This document shows positions 17,062 through 25,043 of a stretch of 53,307 nt of DNA, piece by piece; the first letter of the stretch is position 1; every line of letters begins with the position of its first letter. Where the stretch lies: positions 319-53,625 of the forward strand of contig PMJO01000145.1 of the NCBI GenBank assembly GCA_003158455.1. The letters run 5' to 3'. The notes beneath the pieces are model-generated. The model was not told the DNA's origin, ran no database searches, and saw nothing but the letters and a program-made list of their open reading frames with translations. This stretch comes from Myxococcales bacterium (lineage in GTDB: Bacteria; Myxococcota_A; Polyangia; Fen-1088). The position numbers and the translations under genes are program-made.

Positions 17062-20000
17062 TCACTGGCAGTAATTGATCAGCACGCTGATGTTGGAGGC
17101 GCCGTCGTTGGCGACGACGATGTCCGGTCTGCCGTCCGCGTTGGTGTCGCCGACGACGAGGTATTGCGGCATCGAGCCGACGGCGTAGGTGACCTGGGCC
17201 TGGAACGTCCCGTCGCCCTTCCCGTTGAGGATGCCCACGGTATTGCTGCCCTGGTTGGCGACCGCGATGTCGAGGTTCCCATCCACGTTGAAATCGGCGA
17301 TTGCCACGGTCTGCGGGTTCGTCCCCACCGCGGTGGTGGTCTGGGTCTTGAACGTCCCGTTGCCCTTGCCCAAGAGGACACCTACGTTGTTGCTGCCGAA
17401 GTTCGCGACGACGAGATCGAGGATTCCGTCGTGGTTCAAGTCGGCGATGGCCGCCGAGAAAGGCTGGGCGCCGGCCGCGTAGTTCGTCGCCGGACCGAGG
17501 GTCCCGCCGCCCGTCCCGAGGAGCACGCTGACGGTCCCGGCGTTGCGGTTGGTCACCACTACGTCCGGCTTCCCATCGGAGTTCAAGTCTGCGCTGGCGA
17601 GCCCCCACGCCCCAGCGCCACAAGTGTAGGCGACGGGGGCCTGGAACGTGCCGTCGCCATTTCCCAGAAGGATGTGGACCTGGCCGTTGTCGACGTCGGT
17701 CACCGCGAGGTCGAGCTTCCCGTCACGATTGAAGTCCGCCGTGAATATGAGCGAAGGGTTGGCGCCCGCTGCGAAGTCGGTGCTGGGCCCCAATGCCGCG
17801 CCGGTGTTCATGAGGATGGCGGCAAACGCGGTGGCGGCCGCGACGTCGAGCTTGCCATCGTTGTTGAAGTCGCCGAGGGCGATGCCCGAGGGATAGCCTC
17901 CGGTGCCGGTCGGATAGGACGTCGGTGCGCCAAAGGTCCCATCGCCGGCACCCAACAGCGTCTGAACCATGTCCGCGTTGCCATAACCCACGACGACGTC
18001 GAGCTTCCCTCTTCCATAGACGTCGCCCAGGGAGAGGGCGTCGACCCCCGCTCCCGTGGCGTAGGTCACCTGCGGCTTGAAGAACCCCCCACCGCATGGA
18101 ACGCACACGCCGGTCGCGCAGACCATCAAGGCCCCACAGGTTGTCCCGCAGCTGCCACAATTGCTCGGGTCGTTGGCGGTGTTGGTGCAGGTGCCCGTAC
18201 AAAGCGCCTGGCCCGCGGGGCAGACGCAGGCGCCGGCTACGCAGGATTGACCTCCCGGGCAAACCGTGCCGCAGGCGCCGCAGTTCTGGTTGTCATTGTT
18301 GGTCACGGTGCAGACGCCACCACACTTGGTCGAGCCCGAGACGCAGGTGACGCCGCAGGTACCGCCCGAGCAGGCCTCGCCCGCCGGGCAGACCGTGCCG
18401 CAGGCGCCGCAGTTCTGGTTGTCGGTCTGAGGACAGGCGCAGACGCCGGCACAGAGGAGTCCGGTGGGCGGCAGACAGGCGGCGGCGCAGGCGCCGCCCG
18501 AACAGAGCTGGCCAGATGGGCATGCCGTGCCGCAGGCGCCGCAGTTCTGCGGGTCGCTCTTGAGGGCCGCGCAGGTAGAGGTTTTACCCGTGCCGCACAC
18601 CGTGTAGCCCGGGCCGCATGTGGCCGAGCAGCTTCCATTCGAGCAGACAGTTCCGGCAGCGCAGACTTGACTGCAGCCGCCACAGTTCTGGTTGTCCGTC
18701 AGGGGGTTCGCGCAGGCGCCTCCACACACGGTCTGGCCTGCCGGACAGGTCGCGGAGCAGGCTCCAGCGACGCAGAGCTGGCCCGCGGCACAGGCGTTCC
18801 CGCAGCTTCCACAGTTGAGGGGATCGTGGTCGAGACTGGCGCAGAAGGGGCCGGTGCCGTTGTCGCATGCCTTGGTGCCGCTGCCACAGCTCGTCTGGCA
18901 GCTCCCGCCCGAGCAGGCCATGCCCGCCGGGCAGACGGTGCCGCAGGCGCCACAGTTGTCGTTGTCGGTGGCGAGGGAGCTGCAGGCTCCGCTACAAAGC
19001 TTCTCGCCGCTGCTGCAGGTAATCGCGCAGCGCCCGAGGCTGCAGAGCTCATTGGCCGGACAGACGGCGCCGCAGGCGCCGCAGTTCGCGGGGTCGTTCT
19101 CAAGGCTCGCGCAGATGGCCGTGGCACCCGTGCCACAGATCGTCAGGCCGGAGCCGCAGCTGACGGCGCAGGAACCCGCCGAGCAAAGGTAACCGCTCGG
19201 GCAGACATTGCCGCACGCACCGCAGTTGCTGAGATCGTTGAGCGGGCTGGCGCAAAGGAAACCGCCGGGACCGCCGTTTCCCGAGGTGATTGGGCAGAGC
19301 ATCTGCGACGGGAGGCAGCTGGCAGCGCATTGGCCGCTCTGGCAGCTCTCGCCCGCCGGGCACTGGATCCCACAGCCGCCGCAGTTTTGGTTGTCGCTGG
19401 CAGGCACGACACAAAGGCTGCCGTTGTTGCACGAAAGGGTCCCGCTGCCGCAGATGGTCGCGCAGGAACCCGCCGAGCAGACCTGACCGGCCGGGCAGGC
19501 ATGGCCGCAGTCACCACAGTTCTGGTTGTCGGAAAGGGGGTTCACGCACACCCCACCGCAGAGTGCCGAGCCGGCCGGACAGACGACCGTGCAGACCCCG
19601 GAGACGCAACTGTTCCCGGCGGCGCAGGCGTGGTCACAGGCGCCGCAGTTCGCAGGATCGCTTGCGGTCTTCGTACAGTAGGCTTCCGCCCCGCTGCCGC
19701 AGACCTGATAGCCCGCGCCGCAGCCCGCGCCGCAGAGCCCGAGTGAGCAGACCTGGCCGGAGGGGCAGACCGTTCCGCAGCCACCACAGTTGAGCTTGTC
19801 GGTGGAGGGATCGGTACAGGCCGTGCCACAAAAGAGCTGACTGGTGGTGCAGGCGGACACACAAACGGAGCCGCGGCAGACCTGGCCCGAGGCACAGCCC
19901 GTGCCGCAGGCGCCGCAGTTCGCGGGGTCGGTGGCGAGGTCGACGCAGCCCCCTGCGCAGACGGAGAGGGGGCTCGGGCAGGTGGTTCCCCCATCCCCGG

Positions 20001-20277
20001 TCGAACTTCCATCCGCACCAATCGCGCCGTCGAGTCCACTTGTGTCGCCCAGCTCGCTTGCGTCTCCCACGCTTGCCGTATCTCCGCTCCCCGATTGCCC
20101 TCCTGCTTCCTCGGTTTCTCCCGATCCACTTTCACTCTGAGAGGAAGCGTCTGTCCCTCCCGTCGCAGGGCCGCTTCCTGCGGCGTCGGGCAGAGGAGCG
20201 CTCAAACCGGTACAACCAGACGAGCAACCCAAAACCAGCGCCGCGAGCAGCATTGCCAAACATTCAGCTCGCTTCAT
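17062..20277 (-). CDS. Large lipoprotein: 14 Cys-rich modules followed by FG-GAP/VCBS repeats
   Basis: 1071 residues. A lipoprotein signal (LVLGCSSGC) is followed by a Ser/Gly/Asp linker to about residue 100, then 14 modules built on D-x-x-N-C-G-x-C-G-x-x-C, of the kind seen in Myxococcota cysteine-rich surface proteins. The C-terminal third (from about 735) has seven FG-GAP-like repeats with calcium-loop motifs such as DFNNDGKLD, DFNRDGKLD and DLNHDGILD, which usually form a beta-propeller. It is likely a surface-exposed, disulfide-rich stalk with a propeller head, used for binding rather than catalysis. AGGAG sits seven bases before ATG 20277. It lies between the two arms of the biosynthetic cluster; whether it belongs to the pathway is open. 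Confidence 0.85.
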   Translation of the reverse strand: MKRAECLAMLLAALVLGCSSGCTGLSAPLPDAAGSGPATGGTDASSQSESGSGETEEAGGQSGSGDTASVGDASELGDTSGLDGAIGADGSSTGDGGTTCPSPLSVCAGGCVDLATDPANCGACGTGCASGQVCRGSVCVSACTTSQLFCGTACTDPSTDKLNCGGCGTVCPSGQVCSLGLCGAGCGAGYQVCGSGAEAYCTKTASDPANCGACDHACAAGNSCVSGVCTVVCPAGSALCGGVCVNPLSDNQNCGDCGHACPAGQVCSAGSCATICGSGTLSCNNGSLCVVPASDNQNCGGCGIQCPAGESCQSGQCAASCLPSQMLCPITSGNGGPGGFLCASPLNDLSNCGACGNVCPSGYLCSAGSCAVSCGSGLTICGTGATAICASLENDPANCGACGAVCPANELCSLGRCAITCSSGEKLCSGACSSLATDNDNCGACGTVCPAGMACSGGSCQTSCGSGTKACDNGTGPFCASLDHDPLNCGSCGNACAAGQLCVAGACSATCPAGQTVCGGACANPLTDNQNCGGCSQVCAAGTVCSNGSCSATCGPGYTVCGTGKTSTCAALKSDPQNCGACGTACPSGQLCSGGACAAACLPPTGLLCAGVCACPQTDNQNCGACGTVCPAGEACSGGTCGVTCVSGSTKCGGVCTVTNNDNQNCGACGTVCPGGQSCVAGACVCPAGQALCTGTCTNTANDPSNCGSCGTTCGALMVCATGVCVPCGGGFFKPQVTYATGAGVDALSLGDVYGRGKLDVVVGYGNADMVQTLLGAGDGTFGAPTSYPTGTGGYPSGIALGDFNNDGKLDVAAATAFAAILMNTGAALGPSTDFAAGANPSLIFTADFNRDGKLDLAVTDVDNGQVHILLGNGDGTFQAPVAYTCGAGAWGLASADLNSDGKPDVVVTNRNAGTVSVLLGTGGGTLGPATNYAAGAQPFSAAIADLNHDGILDLVVANFGSNNVGVLLGKGNGTFKTQTTTAVGTNPQTVAIADFNVDGNLDIAVANQGSNTVGILNGKGDGTFQAQVTYAVGSMPQYLVVGDTNADGRPDIVVANDGASNISVLINYCQ

Positions 20278-20373
20278 GAAACTTCTCCTACGTCTTGGGG
20301 TCGATCGATCCGTTCAGCCGCTGTCAACTCTCTGCCAACTCGGAATCATGCCCTTTGTGAATCGTCGTCTCAC

Positions 20374-20398
20374 GGCCACCTATTGTACAACGGTGGCC
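20374..20398. promoter_or_regulatory. Operator-like dyad in the divergent promoter region
   Basis: Seven-base perfect arms GGCCACC (374-380) and GGTGGCC (392-398) flank the eight-base palindrome TTGTACAA (383-390). The two halves are off-centre by one base, but the combined 25-base dyad is the strongest symmetric element in the 405-base region between the lipoprotein gene and the lyase gene. It overlaps the candidate -10 of the lipoprotein promoter. Confidence 0.4.
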
Positions 20399-20410
20399 CT
20401 GGCAGGTGAA
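20382..20410 (-). promoter_or_regulatory. Candidate sigma-70-type promoter for the Cys-rich lipoprotein gene
   Basis: Read leftwards, TTCACC (410-405) is followed after exactly 17 bases by TACAAT (387-382), matching 4/6 and 5/6 of the consensus. It would give a leader of roughly 95-100 bases before ATG 20277. Its -10 lies inside the dyad at 20374-20398, so a protein bound there would block it. Confidence 0.4.
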
Positions 20411-20682
20411 CCAATAACTACCGCTCAACGTCAATCGACGAGGATGGGTTCGGCTGCCATGTTCCGAGTGGGGCCGAGTGAAGGCAGGGCGCGGCGTTGG
20501 CTTCCAGGTGTTTGGATTTGCGGGTGGCATCCACAATTTGCATCCTGCGGCTATGCCGCTTGCGCTTCCACTGCAGCCCGTGCAAACTGGCGCTCGCTTC
20601 GGTGCGCTTGCAACCAATAGGGTCTGGGATCCCCGGTTGGGGCGTGCCTCATTTCCAACTTACCTTCTCCTTCTGTTGCCGC

Positions 20683-22245
20683 ATGTCGCACAAAGCATCT
20701 GAACCCTGTGTTGTAGGCGCTGGCCCGGTTAGCATCGATTCTCTGATTCGGGTGGCCGTCCAAGGGGCAGAGGTGCGGCTGTCCGAGAATGGGGATTGGT
20801 TGCGGCGCATGAGCGCCAGCGAGCAACGGCTGGCGAGCGCGGTGGCGGCGGGCACGCCCATCTATGGCGTAACGACCGGCTTCGGCAGCAACTGCGGCGC
20901 ACGGGTTTCGGCGGAGAGTATTGCCGCCCTTGGGTCTGGACTACTGCGCTTTCACGGATGCGGAACCGGGCCGGCCCTGCCCGTGCCGGCGGTGCGCGGG
21001 GCGATGTTGTGTCGCGTGTTGTGTTTGACCCTGGGCTATTCGGGCGTGCGACCCGCGCTGGTTCGGCGGCTGGTTGACTTCCTCAACCGCGGCATCACGC
21101 CTGTGGCTCCCGCGCAGGGATCGGTGGGGGCGTCGGGAGATCTTACTCCGATGTCCTACGTGGCTGCGGCATTGGCCGGGCAGCGTGAGGTTCTTTTTCG
21201 CGGCGAGCGGATGCCGGCGGCGCGTGCGCTAGGGTTGGCTGAGCTGGCTCCTTTCGAGTTCGCGGTGAAGGAACCCATCGCCATGCTCAATGGCACACCC
21301 ATCATGACTGGCGTGGCCATCGTCGTGGTGGACCAGTGCCGGCGCATCTTGGCTGCGGCGACGCGGGCGACCGCCATGGCGGTCCACGCCATGGCCGGGC
21401 ACGAGTATCATTTGCACCCGGTTCTTTTCGAAGCAAAGCCCTTTCCCGGGCAGAAGGCGGTCGCGACGCATCTGCGGTCGCTCATGCGTTCGCAAGCGGT
21501 CGCGCCCGAAGCAGAAGTCCCGGAGTCGCTGCAGGATCCCTACTCCTTGCGATGCGCACCACACGTGCTCGGCGTGCTGGCGGATGCACTCGATTGGGTC
21601 GAGCCCTGGGTCGAAGTGGAGGCGGGCGCGGCGACCGACAATCCGCTCTTCGATCCCGAATCCGGGCGCCCGCTCATGGGGGGAAACTTCTACGGCGGGC
21701 ATATCGCTTTCGCGATGGATGCGGTGAAGGCTGCGGTGGCCTCGGTCGCGGATCTGTGCGACCGGCAAGCGGCGCTGCTGGTGGATGCGCGCTTCAGCCG
21801 CGGCTTGCCGGCACACCTGGCCCTCTCGTCGCCGCAAGGGCTGGCGCCCCGACATGGGTTCAAGGGGATGCAGATTACCCTGTCGGCACTGACCGCCGAA
21901 GCCTTGCAAGCGTCGATGCCGGTGGCCTCGTTTTCACGTTCAACCGAGTCGCACAATCAGGACAAGGTGAGCATGGGGACGATTGCCGCGCGCGAGGCTT
22001 TGCGGGTCTGCGAGCTGGTCAGCCACGCGGTGGCGGTGCACCTGCTGGCGACGACGCAAGCGTGCGAGCTGCGCGGCGGGCTGGGGGCGCGCCCGGCGGT
22101 TGCAGCCCTGGTGCGCGCAGTGCGCGGGTTGAGTCCTACCCTGGAAGACGACCGTTGCCTCGACGCCGACATCGAGGCTGTCAATCAGGCGGTGGCGGCG
22201 GGCGAGATGGGGCAAGGACTGGAAATCGGCGCCAAGGCACACTAA
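20683..22245 (+). CDS. Aromatic amino acid ammonia-lyase (HAL/TAL/PAL family)
   Basis: About 520 residues from ATG 20683 (MSHKASEP). The MIO cofactor-forming triad Ala150-Ser151-Gly152 lies in VGASGDLTPM, Tyr61 in YGVTTGFGS, and later conserved segments are NGTPIMTG, DNPLF and ESHNQDKVSMG. These enzymes release ammonia from His, Tyr or Phe. The selectivity loop reads LLRFHGCG (Phe90-His91), not the textbook His-Leu (TAL), Phe-Leu (PAL) or Ser-His (HAL), so the substrate cannot be fixed by eye. The cluster context (thioesterase, ketosynthases, exporter) favours Tyr or Phe deamination to a cinnamate-type starter, as in flexirubin and aryl polyene pathways. It opens the rightward operon; its stop overlaps the next ATG (TAATG). 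Confidence 0.88.
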   Translation: MSHKASEPCVVGAGPVSIDSLIRVAVQGAEVRLSENGDWLRRMSASEQRLASAVAAGTPIYGVTTGFGSNCGARVSAESIAALGSGLLRFHGCGTGPALPVPAVRGAMLCRVLCLTLGYSGVRPALVRRLVDFLNRGITPVAPAQGSVGASGDLTPMSYVAAALAGQREVLFRGERMPAARALGLAELAPFEFAVKEPIAMLNGTPIMTGVAIVVVDQCRRILAAATRATAMAVHAMAGHEYHLHPVLFEAKPFPGQKAVATHLRSLMRSQAVAPEAEVPESLQDPYSLRCAPHVLGVLADALDWVEPWVEVEAGAATDNPLFDPESGRPLMGGNFYGGHIAFAMDAVKAAVASVADLCDRQAALLVDARFSRGLPAHLALSSPQGLAPRHGFKGMQITLSALTAEALQASMPVASFSRSTESHNQDKVSMGTIAAREALRVCELVSHAVAVHLLATTQACELRGGLGARPAVAALVRAVRGLSPTLEDDRCLDADIEAVNQAVAAGEMGQGLEIGAKAH

Positions 22246-22676
22246 TGGACACGCGCCGTTGCGCCACCGTGCGTTTCAGCATTCCGTTCTGCGATGTGGA
22301 CGCGATGCAGGTAGTTTGGCACGGCAACTACTTCAAGTACTTCGACGCCGCTCGCGATCGGCTTTTCTGCGACGCGGGGATCGACTTGTACCAGACCGTC
22401 GCGGGCACCGGGCTAGTTTTTCCCGTCACCCGGACCCAAACCAAGCACATCCGTCCCTTGCGTCTTCGCGACGAGGTCGAGTGCAAGGCCGTGCTGGTGG
22501 AGGCCGAGTGTCGCCTGGTGCTCGATTTCGAGATCCGCGAGGCGGCCACGGGAGCCCTATGCGCGAAGGCACGGATCGAACAGGCAGCAGTTCGGGTTGC
22601 GGATGGAACCTTGGAGCTGCGCGTGCCGGAGTCCATACGGCGCGCGCTGGGCTGCATTCGCCATGACGGTGAATGA
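22245..22676 (+). CDS. Hotdog-fold thioesterase (4-hydroxybenzoyl-CoA thioesterase-like)
   Basis: 143 residues. The ATG shares a base with the lyase stop (TAATG). The sequence has the family's signature FCDVDAMQVVWHGNYFKYFDAARD, with the Asp (residue 18) and the HGNY(F) loop of 4HBT/YbgC-type enzymes, then a short hotdog beta-sheet ending near residue 135. Members hydrolyse acyl-CoA or acyl-ACP thioesters; a similar gene accompanies aryl polyene clusters. It could release the finished chain or recycle misprimed starters. It overlaps the kinase-fusion gene by 14 bases, so lyase, thioesterase and kinase are one translational unit. Confidence 0.88.
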   Translation: MDTRRCATVRFSIPFCDVDAMQVVWHGNYFKYFDAARDRLFCDAGIDLYQTVAGTGLVFPVTRTQTKHIRPLRLRDEVECKAVLVEAECRLVLDFEIREAATGALCAKARIEQAAVRVADGTLELRVPESIRRALGCIRHDGE

Positions 22677-24426
22677 CGGCTTGCCGGTTGATGACGAAAC
22701 CGCGGGCGATCTGCGAACCGCACTGCGCGCCGGCCACGCGTGCACCGTGGCCTGGGCGGAGCTTCTCGATCGTATCAATGTTTTCCCGGTGGCTGATGGG
22801 GACACCGGGCGAAACCTGGTGGTCAGCCTCGCACCCCTGCGCGATCGCGCGGTGAACGACGCCAGCGTGGCCGAGCGCCTGCTGCTGTCGGCGCGGGGGA
22901 ACTCCGGCAATATCGCCTGCGCTTTCGTGCGCGCCCTGCTGGATGGCACCCGACCTCTGGAACAGGGTTGCGTGCGCGGGGCCGAACTCGCGCGGCAGGC
23001 GGTTGCGGTTCCCCAGCCGGGGACCATGCTTACCGTGCTCGACGCGCTCGCGGACGAAGCGAGAACCGGGTTTGCCGGCCAGCAAGTGGAACGCCTGTTG
23101 GCGCGCCTCGCGCAAATCGTGAGCGAAACCACCGGCGCCCAGGAGTCCTTGCGCCAGGCCAATGTGGTGGACAGCGGAGCGCTGGGAATGCTGGTTTTTC
23201 TGGATGGAATGTTGCGCGTGTACTTCGGTCTCGGCCAGGCGCAAGACGCCCTGGCCGGGCGGTTTCGTTCCCTGGTTCTCTTCACGCGCGGCTCCGCCAC
23301 GGTCGCCTCCGAAGTCGGGTTCTGCGTCGATGCGGTAGTGCGCGGCCAGCGCCCCTCGGACGCGGCGCTCTCCCGCATCGGCAGCGAGGTCGTGGTCCTG
23401 CACGACGGCGATTTGTGGAAGATCCATCTGCATGCGCCCGACGTGGAGGTGGCGCGTGCCGCCCTTGGCGGGCTGGGCGAGATCGTCCGTTGCTCGTGGG
23501 ACGACCTGCACGAGCAGATGTCGATTCGGCCGGCCCGGGCCAACAGCGACGATATCCACATCATGACGGATGGGGCGGCCTCGCTTTCTCGTCGCGAGGC
23601 TGAGGCGCTGGGAATCACCTTGCTCGACAGTCATATCAACCTTGGCGACATCTCGCTGCCGGAGACCCGGCTTGCGCCGGAAGACCTGTACCGTGCCATG
23701 CGCCGCGGGGTACGGGTGTCGACTTCGCAGGCATCGAGCTACGAGCGCCACAAGCACTACGAGCGGGTGGTGTCGCAGTGGCAAAGTGCTCTCTATCTAT
23801 GCGTGGGATCCGTCTATACCGGCAACCACGCCGTGGCGCTGGCTTGGCGATCATCGCATCCCGCCGGCACCCGCATGACCCTGCTCGACTCGGGTGCGGC
23901 ATCCGGCAGATTGGCAGTGGTGGCGCGCGCCACCGCGATCGCCGCCCGCGCTGGCAAGCCGGCGGCTTGGTTGGCCGACTTCGCCCGCACCGCCCTGGAC
24001 TGCGCCGAGGAGTACATCTTTCTCGAACGCCTCGAGTATCTGGCCCGCGGCGGGCGCATGTCCAAGACCGGGGCGTTCTTCGGCGACGCCCTCCACTTGG
24101 CGCCGGTGGTCTCTCCCATGCCGGACGGCGCCGAGCGGGTAGCGCTTCTGCGCAAACCGGAAGACAAGATCGCCTTCGCGTGCGAGCGTGCCGCGCGTAC
24201 CCTCGGCGCCTCGGGTAAGGAAGGATACCTGCTTGCCGAATACACCGACAATCGGGCGTGGGTAGTCGAGCAGGTGTTGCCGCGCCTGCGTGCCGTGGCG
24301 CCAGAGGCCGAGATCGCGGTTGGGCCTTTGTCACTCACCACCGGAGCCCATACCGGGCCCGGCACTTGGGCCATCGCAATGCTTCCCGAGCAGCCAGCGC
24401 AAGGTGGAGCAGGACCGCGCGGTTGA
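22663..24426 (+). CDS. Fatty-acid-kinase fusion: DhaL (FakA N-terminal) + FakA middle domain + DegV (FakB)
   Basis: 587 residues from ATG 22663. Residues about 10-195 are a DhaL/DAK2 ATP-binding domain with NVFPVADGDTG (Asn39, Asp45, Asp47), ARGNSGNI and DSGALGMLVFLDG. Residues about 205-290 look like the FakA middle domain (GFCVDAVVRG, GDLWKIHLHAPD). Residues about 297-580 are a DegV/FakB acyl-binding domain: MTDGAASLS, STSQAS, EYLARGGRMSK, and TGAHTGPGT near the end. In firmicutes FakA and FakB are separate and together make acyl-phosphate from a free fatty acid. The fusion keeps kinase and carrier motifs, replacing FakA's own C-terminal domain by FakB. Next to a lyase that makes a free aryl acid and with no ligase seen, it may activate that acid or a fatty acid; this is inference. 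Confidence 0.85.
   Translation: MTVNDGLPVDDETAGDLRTALRAGHACTVAWAELLDRINVFPVADGDTGRNLVVSLAPLRDRAVNDASVAERLLLSARGNSGNIACAFVRALLDGTRPLEQGCVRGAELARQAVAVPQPGTMLTVLDALADEARTGFAGQQVERLLARLAQIVSETTGAQESLRQANVVDSGALGMLVFLDGMLRVYFGLGQAQDALAGRFRSLVLFTRGSATVASEVGFCVDAVVRGQRPSDAALSRIGSEVVVLHDGDLWKIHLHAPDVEVARAALGGLGEIVRCSWDDLHEQMSIRPARANSDDIHIMTDGAASLSRREAEALGITLLDSHINLGDISLPETRLAPEDLYRAMRRGVRVSTSQASSYERHKHYERVVSQWQSALYLCVGSVYTGNHAVALAWRSSHPAGTRMTLLDSGAASGRLAVVARATAIAARAGKPAAWLADFARTALDCAEEYIFLERLEYLARGGRMSKTGAFFGDALHLAPVVSPMPDGAERVALLRKPEDKIAFACERAARTLGASGKEGYLLAEYTDNRAWVVEQVLPRLRAVAPEAEIAVGPLSLTTGAHTGPGTWAIAMLPEQPAQGGAGPRG
24365..24400. repeat. Copy 1 of a 36-base imperfect direct repeat bounding the toxin-antitoxin segment
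   Basis: This stretch codes for the TWAIAMLPEQPA tail of the kinase-fusion protein. It recurs at 26068-26103 with 32 of 36 bases identical, the first 17 exactly (CTTGGGCCATCGCAATG). The two copies flank the 1.7 kb segment that holds two toxin-antitoxin pairs. Confidence 0.75.
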
Positions 24427-24449
24427 TCGCGCTGAAGCATCCCGCGTCT

Positions 24450-24474
24450 TGACGTCAGAACGTCATGACGTCAT
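24450..24474. promoter_or_regulatory. Operator-like array of ACGT boxes upstream of the RHH/RelE pair
   Basis: Three ACGT cores begin at 24452, 24460 and 24468, exactly eight bases apart. The outer two sit in perfect TGACGTCA palindromes (24450-24457 and 24466-24473); the last extends to ATGACGTCAT. Ribbon-helix-helix antitoxins bind as side-by-side dimers to such short, evenly spaced boxes, so this is a likely autoregulatory operator. It ends 10 bases before the antitoxin ATG. Confidence 0.55.
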
Positions 24475-24484
24475 AGTACCTATC

Positions 24485-24715
24485 ATGGCACAAACCAAGA
24501 GAGCCACCGTCTACTTGGAGCCAACGCTGCACCGCGCTCTTCGCGTCAAGGCGGCGGAGACGGATCTGTCGGTGTCTGAGCTTGTGAACAACGCCGTTCG
24601 CGCTGGGCTGGCGGAAGACGCCGAGGATCTTGAGGCGTTCCGAGCCCGAGCGAAGGAGCCCACGTCCTCCTTCGAGAACCTCGTCAGTGATCTTAGGCGA
24701 CGTGGAAAGCTATAG
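24485..24715 (+). CDS. Ribbon-helix-helix antitoxin
   Basis: 76 residues from ATG 24485. The N-terminal KRATVYLEPTLHRALRVKA followed by TDLSVSELVNNAVR is the beta-strand, helix, helix pattern of CopG/MetJ-type ribbon-helix-helix DNA-binding proteins. The acidic, charged C-terminal part (about 45-76) would wrap the toxin. It overlaps the RelE gene by 14 bases, the classic antitoxin-first order. The family represses its own operon through short palindromic boxes, which are present just upstream. It is part of the segment interrupting the rightward biosynthetic arm. Confidence 0.85.
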   Translation: MAQTKRATVYLEPTLHRALRVKAAETDLSVSELVNNAVRAGLAEDAEDLEAFRARAKEPTSSFENLVSDLRRRGKL

Positions 24716-24959
24716 ACTCGAAGTCAAGCGTTCTGCGGCCAAGGAGATCGGCGATCTTCGCAAGGCCGACTGTCAGCGCGTTGTCGCGAGGATTCAGCTA
24801 CTCGCGAGCGACCCGCGACCACATGGCTGCGAGAAGCTCAGCGGCGCGGAGAAGTACCGCATTCGCCAAGGCGACTACCGCATTCTCTACGAGATCGACG
24901 ACTCGACGAAATTGGTGACCATCGTGAAGGTGGGCAACCGGCGAGAAGTCTGCCGTTGA
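24702..24959 (+). CDS. RelE/ParE-family toxin
   Basis: About 85 residues from GTG 24702 (AGG five bases upstream); GTG 24687 is an alternative. The start YRLEVKRSAAKEI, the central EKLSGAEKYRIRQGDYRILYEI and the final VTIVKVGNRREVCR are textbook RelE-type signatures; the basic residues in the last two segments are those used by ribosome-dependent mRNA interferases. It should cut mRNA on the ribosome when not held by the antitoxin; ParE-type gyrase inhibition is less likely given the RelE-like tail. It is co-transcribed with the RHH antitoxin. Confidence 0.87.
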   Translation: MESYRLEVKRSAAKEIGDLRKADCQRVVARIQLLASDPRPHGCEKLSGAEKYRIRQGDYRILYEIDDSTKLVTIVKVGNRREVCR

Positions 24960-25043
24960 ACCCTCCGCTGGCTGCCGAACGCCGTGGCGTTCAGCGGCGG
25001 CGCGCGCGCGCCGAGCGCCGCAACAGCAGTTGATGAACCAGCA

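Larger units (their letters stand above)
20278..20682. other. Divergent intergenic region, lipoprotein versus ammonia-lyase operon
   Basis: 405 bases without a convincing gene. It holds the dyad at 20374-20398 and the leftward promoter listed separately. An in-frame extension of the lyase ORF back to 20497 exists but its translation is Cys/Leu-rich and unlike the family. I see no convincing rightward promoter for the lyase operon; a -24/-12-like motif at 20525-20542 has the wrong spacing. Confidence 0.6.

Noticed and set aside
17164-19746. A long open frame (about 860 codons) on the plus strand opposite the Cys-rich lipoprotein gene
   Set aside because: It is the antisense reading of a repeat-rich gene. 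The translation is Ala/Gly/Arg-rich with no domain signal, while the minus strand has signal peptide, Cys modules and FG-GAP repeats.
18100-19950. CRISPR-like regular repeats
   Set aside because: The periodicity comes from protein modules with an Asn-Cys-Gly core; spacing varies by codons, there are no unique spacers and no cas genes.
20525-20542. A sigma-54-like promoter (TGGCAT ... TTTGCA) upstream of the lyase gene
   Set aside because: The GG and GC elements are two bases too far apart for a -24/-12 promoter.
22426-23784. A 452-codon minus-strand frame opposite the thioesterase and kinase-fusion genes
   Set aside because: Antisense to well-defined DhaL and DegV motifs; no family features of its own.
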